From Monosporascus cannonballus (Eukaryota > Ascomycota > Sordariomycetes > Xylariales), in the NCBI GenBank assembly GCA_004154925.1, contig QJNS01000018.1:124001-188000 (forward strand): a DNA stretch of 64,000 nt. The letters are read 5' to 3'. The notes beneath the pieces were generated by a model that worked only from the letters and a program-made list of their open reading frames with translations, was not told where the DNA came from and searched no databases. Below are positions 1 through 8,198 of this stretch, piece after piece; positions within the stretch are counted from its first letter, which is position 1; each line of letters begins with the position of its first letter. Both the position numbers and the translations under genes were made by a program.

Positions 1-480
1 GCGTCGGCCATCAGGATGCCCTCTCGCGCCCTCGCGCGGGGGGTCCGGGCCGTCGTCGACCTCCTCGCACATTTCGAAGGCGAGCCGCGCGGAGGCCCCG
101 ACGAGCAGCTCGCAGGTCCGCAGGCCCGCGAACCGCACAAGGCAGTCGGGCGTCTCCCGGGCCGACAACGCGTCGAGGCGCCGGGTGTGGCCCATGCGGC
201 CTCTCGCGAAGTCCGGGAGCCGCGCCGCGAGGCCCGCGATCTCGCTCCCCGGACCCATGTGCACCCGCGTCTCCCTCCAGTACGCCGTCCGCCCCTCCTC
301 GTAGATCCGCTTGCACGCGGCCAGGACCGTCCAGTGCCTCGTCGCCCTGAGCGCGGGGCGTCTGGTGGGGTCGTAGTCGATTCTCGACCCCCGGAAGGGG
401 AAGTTGTAGATCACGAAACGCAGCTCGGCGGGGAGCCCGAGAAGGCTGGGTTCGCCCTGGATAGATGAGCTGTTCTCCAT
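1..480 (-). CDS. 2EXR/F-box-like domain protein, C-terminus beyond the left edge
   Basis: The frame is open from an ATG at 478-480 down to base 1 without a stop, so the 3' end lies outside the window and 160 codons are visible. Residues about 12-27 read SLLGLPAELRFVIYNF, the opening signature of the fungal 2EXR/DUF7730 families (LPxELRxxIY). It is followed by the usual 'AACKRIYEEGRTAYWRET' block near residues 55-72, in which a parental residue list is checked for old cysteines. These proteins are expanded in filamentous fungi and their biochemical role is unknown; the start resembles an F-box. The coding DNA is very GC-rich, which produces long spurious open frames on both strands. The start is chosen because the signature follows it at the normal distance. 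Family call is strong, function unknown. Confidence 0.75.
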   Translation of the reverse strand, partial: MENSSSIQGEPSLLGLPAELRFVIYNFPFRGSRIDYDPTRRPALRATRHWTVLAACKRIYEEGRTAYWRETRVHMGPGSEIAGLAARLPDFARGRMGHTRRLDALSARETPDCLVRFAGLRTCELLVGASARLAFEMCEEVDDGPDPPREGARGHPDGRR

Positions 481-1422
481 TTCCGCAGCGTAATAGGAAC
501 ATGGTGAGCCTAGTGTGAATGATGTCGTGTTTCGAACTTAGCTCTGCACTGGTCTATTCTAGCACTGCGGCCGGTTTCCCCCTTACATAAGAGTCTCCCA
601 ACCCTACGTATTGGCCATTCTCGTCTCTAGGTGTTATTGTGCAGTGGCGAAGTGATATTCGCGCATAGGCAATGGTTGCTGAATAAATCCCCTCGAGCTC
701 TTGTCGTCACACGGAGTTCTCTGACTGAAGGGAGAGAAAAACACTCGTTAGAAGCAGGGGGCTGATATTTGTCTCAGCAATCTTCGCAGTTTTGCCGTGC
801 AGTCTAGTAGAAATCACCGTCTCCTACAATACCATGGCGGAGGTGACTGGCTAAGGCGGAGGTTTGCTAGAAGAATGCCAGCAGGTGAGAAGCGTTGAAT
901 ATTCTATAATCACATTCGCCGCTTGCGATCACGTACAGCCTATATGTCTCCACTTGGCGGCCCAAAAGGAGATGGTATGAATGAATTCCTCCTGCTCTGG
1001 AGGCGTCTTCTGATCCGATCATTGTCATTTGACGAGACAGGATACGAAGCTGCGAGGATCTCATTTACTGCGGCTCTTACCTGACCGCTGGAGTTTCACG
1101 TCCAGTTTTGTGGTATCGAACGCACGCATAAAGGGGGGCCACCAACTGGCGCGGTACTCTGATATTCAAGGCAAGACATTCCCGGTACGGATGTTCTAGA
1201 CCACGTCGCTTAGTTGGCAGAAATGTACGATACGTGTTGGCATTACTTTAGCGTCTTCGTTCGGGATACCGTCGATTTTCTGCAGCAGGTAGCTAATACA
1301 TAACAACTATATCTAACCTATCTAGACGCCTAACGCGGGAGCCCCGGCCGCCTGTTAAACCATCCCAGATCCCCTCGTCCTTTCAGCTAACTAGTCCAAA
1401 ACATGCATATCGCCCAAAAAGG
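481..1422. other. Intergenic, no gene seen
   Basis: Nothing here has coding character in either strand. A 65-codon minus-strand frame at 867-1064 has no family resemblance and biased composition. The stretch holds the promoter of the gene ending at the left edge and the 3' flank of the F-box/LRR gene. No repeat or structured RNA was recognised. Confidence 0.6.
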
Positions 1423-2871
1423 TCAAGGCGCGATATACTCGAGAGCATCAGCAACCTCGGCGCCGGATTCCGACGGATGACGGCAAATCGCCCGCCCAAT
1501 ATACTTAATATCCCGCCTCCGGTAGGGAAGCAAGCCGGCCTCCTTCCGGTTCCGGATGACGTGGCGCTGCAGCGCGCCGAGCGCGTCGTGGTCCGCCTGT
1601 TCCACGCTGCGGATGTAGCCGCCGCCGCCCCTGACCGGCAGCGGCGCGACGAGGTGGCCGCTGGCCCCGGACCGCGAGTAGCCGCCCGCGTCGACGCTGA
1701 AGTAACACAAATGCGGGAAGGTGGCCAGCATGGACAGCACGTCGCGCCACGTGCCGGCGTCCAGCTCGACGCGCGTCAGCCGCACGCTGCGCAGGGAGTA
1801 CCGGCACGGCTCCACCATGCGAAGCAGGTTCTCGGCGGACGCCGCGACCCGCGTCAGGCCGAGGTGCCTGAGGCGTGGGGCGCCTCCGTCGCCCAGCCGC
1901 AGGGCGCCGAGGTCGAGGATGTCCGAGCCGCGGATCGAGAGCGACTCGAGGTTCTCCCCCGCGGCGGCGAGCTCGACGAGCCGCAGCGGCAGCGCCGCGG
2001 ATTCCGGGTTCGGGTGGACCCCGGCGAGGGCCGAGAGGGACGTGTCGTCGCGGACCGTCACGCGCGAGTCGCGCTCCGTGAAGTCGCTGATCGATATCTC
2101 GAGGTGCCGCAGCCGGCGCACGACGTCGTCCACGGGGATCCGGCAGGGCGTGGTGTGCTCCGGGAAAAAGGCGCCGAACTCGTGCGTCACGGCGAGGCGC
2201 AGGTTCAGCTCCGCGAGGCGGGGCAGAGGCACGTAGCGCAGGGCCGAGACCACGGCGCCGGTGAACATGCGCATGGGTTCCTCGACGAGGGAAGAAGTAG
2301 GAGGGGTTGCCGAGCCTGCCGGGCCTGCTGCACGGAGGTTCAGGGACGGGAACGAGGGCCCGCGGACGTCGAGCACCTCGAGGTTCGGCAGCGCGGCGAG
2401 GCAGACGGGCAGCAGCCGCGCGGCGTCCTCGGCGTACAGCTGGTAGCGGCTGCCGGGCTCCCACTCGTCAGGGCCCGGGTGGTCGAAGTAGTGGTAGCCG
2501 ACCTCGAGGCGGCGGACGAGCGGGGCGCAGGAGGGGCTCGCGCAGAGCTCCCGCAGCCGCGCGAGGGGCCAGCGGTCGGTGCTAGCAAAAGAGCCGCTGA
2601 TGGTGGCCCGGACGCACCGGAAGAGCCGGATCGACGCGCTCCGGCAGAACGGCCTGTTCACCAGCCGCAGGATCGACAGCCGTTTCCGGGCCTCCCTCGG
2701 CCTGTCGTCGTACCTCTCGTCATGGCGCAGCGCGTAACGATTATCAAAAGGTCGGGGACCCTCTACCAAGACGGTGATCTACTCAGTGAGCTTAGCAACT
2801 AGATTCAGACGCATGCATACCAGATAATTAGTACTTACCGCATCGTATAGTTCTGGCGGGAGCAGGAGCAT
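1423..2871 (-). CDS. F-box and leucine-rich-repeat-like protein
   Basis: Two exons, 2871-2839 and 2778-1423, separated by a 60-nt intron (GTAAGT donor, TAG acceptor, branch-like CTAAG). The first exon is only 11 codons and encodes MLLLPPELYDA, the first helix of an F-box (LPxELxxxI); exon 2 continues ITVL and then a basic stretch. Product about 451 + 11 = 462 aa. Most of the protein is a series of irregular leucine-rich segments such as LPNLEVLDV, LPRLAELNLRL, LRHLEIS, LESLSIRG and LRHLGLTRV. This is the architecture of fungal F-box/LRR substrate receptors, which would link SKP1-cullin ubiquitin ligases to targets; the target is not inferable. Without the small exon the gene would appear to lack a start codon. 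The coding region is GC-rich, like the gene to its left. Confidence 0.75.
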
Positions 2872-3659
2872 CTCTACGGGACGCCGCGCAGATGGTTGGG
2901 GTATGTCGGTACCTCGAATCGAACCCGTCTGGAGGCCAACCAAGCAAAGCAAGTGGAGAGCTTGGAACTAAGTCCAAGCTGATATAGCGCTGTGAAGGTC
3001 GAAATAGATGTATTGGGGTGACGTGGGATTTTAGAGAGTCTATAAGCGAAGCAGCTGCTGCCGCCTGCTGCTGCTGCCTGTTAGCAGGCTACCTAGAATA
3101 ACCAATGATGTTATACGAAGAACAAGGACGTTTTCGAGCACCGAATATACAAGTTGAGTGGTTTTTATTCCTGGTTCCTTATACCAACTCTTCGCAACCT
3201 TCCTTTTTTTCTTAAAAATTCAAGGCAGTTACGGATACCGAGGTATATATGCCACGGAGCACACTTAATTGGCCACTACACCAAACTATCAGGTTTCCCC
3301 AAAAGAGGGTTGTAGAATTCAAGACCGACAGCCACAATTGAGTCTTTACGGACGGATACGGGCGGTGATCCGCAACAGTGCCGTAACATTCCCGTTAGGT
3401 CTTCTAGCTGCTGGCCTAATGTTCGTACATGGTCTCGTTGTAAATCACACGACTACAAGCCAAACCCGCAACTAAACCATGCCTGTCGCGGAACAGGCAG
3501 GGTCTCTCATCAACGCCGGCGTTCCTTTTGAAATGGTCGAGAGCCATCCACGCAACGCTTCTCCACTTATCGTGTCCCCCCTATATTATACGAGTTTGCT
3601 ATAACGGCGGCTGCAAGCAACCCTCTTCACTGCCGGGACATTGTAATGCTGGCCCTCGC
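2872..3659. other. Intergenic, with a short CTG/CTGC-rich patch
   Basis: Holds the promoter of the F-box/LRR gene and the 3' flank of mif2. Around 3053-3082 there is a short imperfect CTG/CTGC run. The open frames here lack ATG starts or family resemblance. I see no gene. Confidence 0.6.
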
Positions 3660-5863
3660 TCACGACTCCTGGTTCTCCGCTTGGACGAGGAGCTCGCATC
3701 CCTGCGCGAAGAAGAGCCGTGCCGTTTTGTTCCCCTCGTTTTTGATCTCGTAATGATTTCCTAGCAGACAGTTAGCAAAGGAATGTCGCACTAGGAGCGC
3801 CCTCTTCCGGATGACGGGCTACATACCTCTTGGGACAAACCACATGCCCCCTTTACTTATCCTGAAGGTGGTGGCCTCCGCTATCGTAACGGTGACGCTA
3901 CCTGTATACACGAAGAAGACCATCTGCATCTTGCGCGAGTTCTTGGGCCGCTTCTCGGAGCCCGGCGGGAGGTCTACGACGCCGGCGCCGAAGAAGGGCA
4001 AGGTAAGCGTCTTGGCGAACTTGAACGTCGCGTCCTTGATGTCTTTCAGGTTGATGGCGTTGGATGAGATGGCCAGCTCTTCTTCCACCACTTCGACGCG
4101 GTCTTCGTCTTCCGGAGGGTTCGCCTCGTATTCGGGATACCAATAGATGCACTCGCCTACTATGCGACCCGGATCGTTCTCCCAATCATCAGGTTCCTCG
4201 TCCGAATCTTCGGCAATAGAACGACGGCCCCTTGGACGACTAGACCGCTTGCCGGGGCGACTCCTCTTCGCCTTGGGCTGGGGTTCCGGCTCTTCAGCGC
4301 GGACGACGCCCTTGACCTTGTTGAACACGAAGTGGCTACGCTTATCGCCGTACACCTCCTCTTGCTCATCGTCGAATTCGTAGCGTTCGCCCTTCCAGAA
4401 TTCCAAGGGTCTGACCGAAAGTCTGCCGGAGCGGGTAGTCCTTATCTCGTCCGCTCCCTCTCGTCGCAAGCTCACCAGCCCTCGGGCCTTAGGGAGAGGG
4501 GGGCCACGCTGAACCGCGGGAGAAGCAACACCGACGCCAGAGGGTTTCCGCTTGCGGCCGGGCTTCCCCTTCTGCGCCGCTTGCCTTGCTTCTGGTTTCG
4601 CCTCTGGTGCGGGTTTCGCTTTCGAAGCGGCAGAGGTAGCCTTATTCGACGGCTTCTCGGTTCGCTGGCGCTTTGGCTCTCTTTCTTCGACAGGCTCTTC
4701 TTCGGCAGGCTCCTCTTCGACATTGCTCAAGGAGTTCCGTCCGGCTCGCCTTCTCTTAGGAGACGAGGACACTTGAGGCTCTTCTTGTGGTGCAGTTCTC
4801 GCCGGCCGACCCCTCTTTTTCTTAACGGGTTCGTCGTCGACTTCCCTTGCGGGCGGTTGTGGTTGTTCGGCCTCGACGGGCGGCTGATTCGGCTTGCGTC
4901 CTCTCCGCTTGGCTGGTTGAGGCTGCGCCTTCTCTTCCTCCTCCTCTTCTACTTGCTCATTGGTAACTTCTTCGTCGGGCTCCGGGGTCATCTCATCATG
5001 TCCTGGCAGGTCGACACCGTCGCCGCCCATGTCGAGTACTTGCATAGATTCCTCATAGCCCTCTTCCTCGCCTTGTTCTTCTTCCCGTTGGTTCCTCCTG
5101 CCAGGAAGGACAGCTTCGTCGTCGTCCTCGTCGTCGTCACCTTCAGAATGGTGGGCGCGACCATTAGTGAGTTTGGCATTGGCGGACGCCACGCCATTAG
5201 CCTTCGGGCGTCCATTGGCTACGGGTTTCTTTTGTGATTTATCGCTCTTAGAGAAATCCAGTTTACCTTTGACCGGCTTCGCCAGGTTGTGTCCAGGTGC
5301 CTCCACAATGGAACCTCGCGAGGGAGAGGAGGTATGAGCGAGAAGTGGGTTATGTCGTGCCGGGGAATGTAAGTTCGTCTTGATAGGGGACCGAGCGCGC
5401 GGGAGGGAAGGTCTGCTCGGACGTTCCTGCAGCTTTCGAGTAGTGGCTGGTCCCATCTCTGAACCTATTCTAACGTGTCAGTTCGCAGAGTGGCCAACCC
5501 GTCACTGTGACCGACTACGGCTATGGGCCCATGTCGAGTTCTCATATAAAGCGACATACCGTCGTCTAGCTCCATATCCTGTTCGTCCTCATCTTCCACT
5601 TCCGGTGTGTCGCGACCACGTCCGTTGGTGCCGTTGGGCTCCTTTTCCGGGGAAGAGAAGATGTTGGGATCCTCCATGCCATATTCGTCGCGTATACCAT
5701 TGTCGGGTAAGGTGATGCCGGTTTTCCTGCATCGCATTAGAAACCAGCGCCTGAATCGCATCGGAGGGGTCGCCTACCTTCCCACCTTGCCCAATTCGTA
5801 GACATGCTCAGTTTGCGACTGAGCGACGCGCCGTTGCGCCTGAGACGACCGCGATGGCGCCAT
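3660..5863 (-). CDS. mif2: Mif2/CENP-C inner-kinetochore protein
   Basis: Four exons: 5863-5778, 5726-5560, 5464-3827 and 3760-3660; all junctions keep frame and give 663 aa. The N-terminus (about residues 20-100) has the Mif2 N-terminal block: GKVGRKTGITLPDNGIRDE, then MEDPNIFSSPEK, then DDGSEMGPATT, each restored across a splice junction. The middle is acidic/basic low complexity with AT-hook-like KRRGRKP and KKRGRP motifs. RTTRSGRLSVRPLEFW is the CENP-C motif that contacts the CENP-A nucleosome. The C-terminus (last ~120 aa) is the cupin dimerisation domain (ISKGGMWFVPRG, then RLFFAQGCE in the last exon). Acts at centromeres, linking CENP-A chromatin to the outer kinetochore. Divergent from rnh201. 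Identification is very secure; the length agrees with filamentous-fungal orthologues. Confidence 0.95.
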
Positions 5864-6002
5864 GGGACACGAAGTCGAGTGCGGGAACTGGCTCTCTGTA
5901 TTATCGAATCCGAAATAATAGGGTATTATCCCGGTGTATTAGAATTGCCCGGACGAGTCTTTCGAAATTTCAAAAATGAAAGTACCCGTTCGAGGCGGTT
6001 CG

Positions 6003-6008
6003 ACGCGT
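6003..6008. promoter_or_regulatory. MluI cell-cycle box (MCB), mif2-proximal
   Basis: A perfect palindromic ACGCGT, 140 nt upstream of the mif2 start. In yeasts this is the core site of the MBF (Mbp1/Swi6-type) G1/S regulator. Function here is inferred from sequence only. Confidence 0.4.
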
Positions 6009-6212
6009 TGTAGATGGAGGTGGGGAAGAATAGGGCGATAGGGCGACGACAGTTGCGTCCTGTATTGCTTGTGTTTATCTGCTTCTGTACTTGATTACCC
6101 TTTTCTGGCGTAATCGGGCATCGCTGGGGCAGTTGTGATCCTTGGGAAGTATATGTGGGTCCCTGTGGGTCAGTTTAAGTTAATGGCCTGGGACGCGCTT
6201 TCCGCATCCCAG

Positions 6213-6218
6213 ACGCGT
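6213..6218. promoter_or_regulatory. MluI cell-cycle box (MCB), rnh201 side
   Basis: A second perfect ACGCGT, 337 nt upstream of the rnh201 ATG, with a GACGCG half site 16 nt to its left. Two copies in under 700 nt between two S-phase/chromosome genes support a regulatory role over chance. Confidence 0.4.
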
Positions 6219-6554
6219 GCACTTGGAAAGCGCTACCGATAAGGAATTATTTGCACCTTACGGATCGTTGATTACCATACTTATTGCTCTTAAAGTCAAT
6301 CCTGAACACACTAGCGAGTTATCTTGTAATTTGTTATTTTTGTATGATTTCCTAGCTGCTTGTATGTTATACACCTAGTCTTCTAAAGGTCACGCTCTGT
6401 GCCACCACTTCCACATTCCCCACACTCCACCTATTCCTACCATCCTCAACTTCTACACAGCCTATACCTCGTCGGCCCGCAGGACGAGCTCAGAGAACAA
6501 CCCATCTCCAGGAACGCCGAGTCGAAAAGGAAAGGAGAAGAAGAGGGGGGAAAA

Positions 6555-7784
6555 ATGGAAGACACACCAATAGAAGAAACCCCCGACCTCGCGCTCGAGA
6601 CGCCGCCCTCGTCATCCACGTCCTACATCCCGCCCTCGATCGACGCGGCCGCGACGCTGGCGGGAGAGTCGTACACGTACTTCTCGCCGGTGCCGGCCTC
6701 CCTACTACCGCCGACCACCACCACCTCCGCCTCCGCTTCCGCCACCACGTCGTCGGAAGGCCCCAGGGGCCCGCCGTGCGTGCTGGGCGTCGACGAGGCC
6801 GGGCGCGGCCCCGTGCTGGGCCCCATGGTCTACGGGGTGTTCTACCTGCCGGCGGAGCTGTCGGAGCGGCTGCTCAAGGAGCGGCACCGCTTCGACGACA
6901 GCAAGGTGCTGACGCCGGCGGTGCGAACGCAGCTGATGCGCGAGCTGTGCACGCCCCCGTCGCACTCCTCGGACCCCGCCCTCGCCCCCGCGGAACCGAC
7001 CCTCCACACGCACGCGGGGTACGCGATAGCGAGCCTCTCGGCGCGGAGCATCGGGGCCAACATGCTGCGGTCGGGCAGCTCGTACAACCTGAACGCGCAG
7101 GCGCAGGACGCGACGGCGGACCTGGTGCGGGGCGTGATGGCGCGCGGGGTCGACGTGCGCGAGATCTACGTGGACACGGTGGGGCCGCCGGCGGCGTACC
7201 AGGCGCGGCTGCAGCGGCTGTTCCCGACGGCGCGCGTCACCGTGGCCAAGAAGGCCGACTCGCTGTACCCCTGCGTCAGCGCCGCCAGCGTGTGCGCCAA
7301 GGTGACGCGGGACGCGGCGCTCGGGGTGCTGTACGAGGGGCGTAGCAGGGCGGGGGCGGGCAGCCGCAAGAGAAAGCTGCGGGAAGGAGAAGGGGAAGGA
7401 CAATCTGAGGGAGGAGAAAAGAGACGGAGGGGCGGAGAGGAAGAAGAAGAAGAAGAAGAAGGGGGGGAGGGAAGGGGAGAAGAACAGGAAGAACAGGGCG
7501 GGGGCGCCGGCTACCCCTCGGACGCGCGCTGCACGGCCTGGCTGCGGCGCAACATGCACCCGGTGTTCGGCTGGGGCCCGGAGTGCCGGTTCAGCTGGGG
7601 CACGGCGCGGGACCTGCTCGAGGGCAAAGGCGGCGTCAGGGTCGAGTGGCCCGCCGTGGCCGATGACGACGACGAGGGCATGAGCCGGTTGACTGACTTC
7701 TTCGTTGATGCGGGCGCGAGAGAGAAGGACGCCGATGAGCTGGGGTCCTGGTTCGGGACGCCTGCTGGTCTGGAGGCCTTTTGA
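6555..7784 (+). CDS. rnh201: Ribonuclease H2 catalytic subunit A
   Basis: A single exon of 409 aa starting at the ATG at 6555. The open frame extends upstream to 6399 but has no ATG there and its residues look like leader sequence. Removes ribonucleotides misincorporated in DNA and cleaves RNA-DNA hybrids. Type II RNase H motifs are in order: GVDEAGRGPVLGPMVYG (D80, E81 catalytic), DDSKVLT, IYVDTVGPP (third acidic residue) and KKADSLYPCVSAASVCAKVTRD (fourth acidic residue, plus the conserved lysines). Unusual: between the catalytic core and the C-terminal WLRRNMHPVFGWGPECRFSWGT block there is about 50 aa of basic then strongly acidic low complexity (about 7372-7506). The last residues include LTDFF, which resembles a QxxLTxFF-type PCNA-binding box. 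Divergent from mif2. Confidence 0.92.
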   Translation: MEDTPIEETPDLALETPPSSSTSYIPPSIDAAATLAGESYTYFSPVPASLLPPTTTTSASASATTSSEGPRGPPCVLGVDEAGRGPVLGPMVYGVFYLPAELSERLLKERHRFDDSKVLTPAVRTQLMRELCTPPSHSSDPALAPAEPTLHTHAGYAIASLSARSIGANMLRSGSSYNLNAQAQDATADLVRGVMARGVDVREIYVDTVGPPAAYQARLQRLFPTARVTVAKKADSLYPCVSAASVCAKVTRDAALGVLYEGRSRAGAGSRKRKLREGEGEGQSEGGEKRRRGGEEEEEEEEGGEGRGEEQEEQGGGAGYPSDARCTAWLRRNMHPVFGWGPECRFSWGTARDLLEGKGGVRVEWPAVADDDDEGMSRLTDFFVDAGAREKDADELGSWFGTPAGLEAF

Positions 7785-7788
7785 GGTC

Positions 7789-7819
7789 GGGGGGGGGGGG
7801 GGGGGTTTTNNNNNNNNNN
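7789..7819. repeat. 17-G homopolymer followed by an assembly gap
   Basis: A run of 17 G (7789-7805), then TTTT, then ten N (7810-7819) and GGG. It begins four bases after the rnh201 stop. The assembly failed in or next to this homopolymer, so true length and content are unknown. Confidence 0.95.
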
Positions 7820-8198
7820 GGGTAGTGTTGACCTGTGCGCCTTGTAACTAACTATACTACAGCTGCATCGAAGGCGGAGTTTTCGGACAGGGTTGTTGAT
7901 CTACGTGAATATATAAACGGGAAAGGTCCGTCTTGGTAACGACTACTCGTTATTTCCTGGTTCAGAGGGAATCTTCGGAATGAGTAGTGAATATGATACT
8001 TTCTAATATACCGGATGTCTAATCAGGGCACCCCACCGTACCGTATCCTTACCAACCAACCATACATTCATCGATCCTATCCTCACGCGGCCCACGCTTG
8101 AACCGAGCTGCGGGTCATTTACTATCTACCTATACCATCCCATGCATTCGTGCGCTGCATGCATGCAACCATACATGCTCGCCATGGAGTCGGTCATA
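7820..8198. other. Intergenic between the convergent ends of rnh201 and sey1
   Basis: About 380 nt of AT-richer sequence holding both 3' flanks. No gene or RNA seen. Confidence 0.6.

Larger units (their letters stand above)
5864..6554. promoter_or_regulatory. Divergent promoter region of mif2 and rnh201
   Basis: 691 nt between the start codons of mif2 (minus) and rnh201 (plus). It contains two perfect ACGCGT boxes (6003-6008, 6213-6218) and a GACGCG half site (6192-6197). The rnh201 leader just before its ATG is rich in C and A, then purines (6400-6554). Sharing of control is inferred from layout. Confidence 0.55.

Noticed and set aside
1477..2802. Long plus-strand open frame, 441 codons
   Set aside because: Shadow of the GC-rich F-box/LRR gene on the minus strand; composition is Arg/Ala/Gly-biased with no domain.
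4332..5237. Plus-strand open frame of 301 codons with hydrophobic stretches
   Set aside because: Antisense of the mif2 charged regions; acidic/basic codons read backwards give Leu/Phe-rich peptides.
6399..6554. N-terminal extension of RNase H2A
   Set aside because: No ATG upstream in frame; the first codon would be GTG and the residues look like leader. Start set at 6555.
6705..7559. Minus-strand open frame of 284 codons
   Set aside because: Antisense shadow of rnh201; the F-rich middle is the reverse of the Glu-rich insertion.
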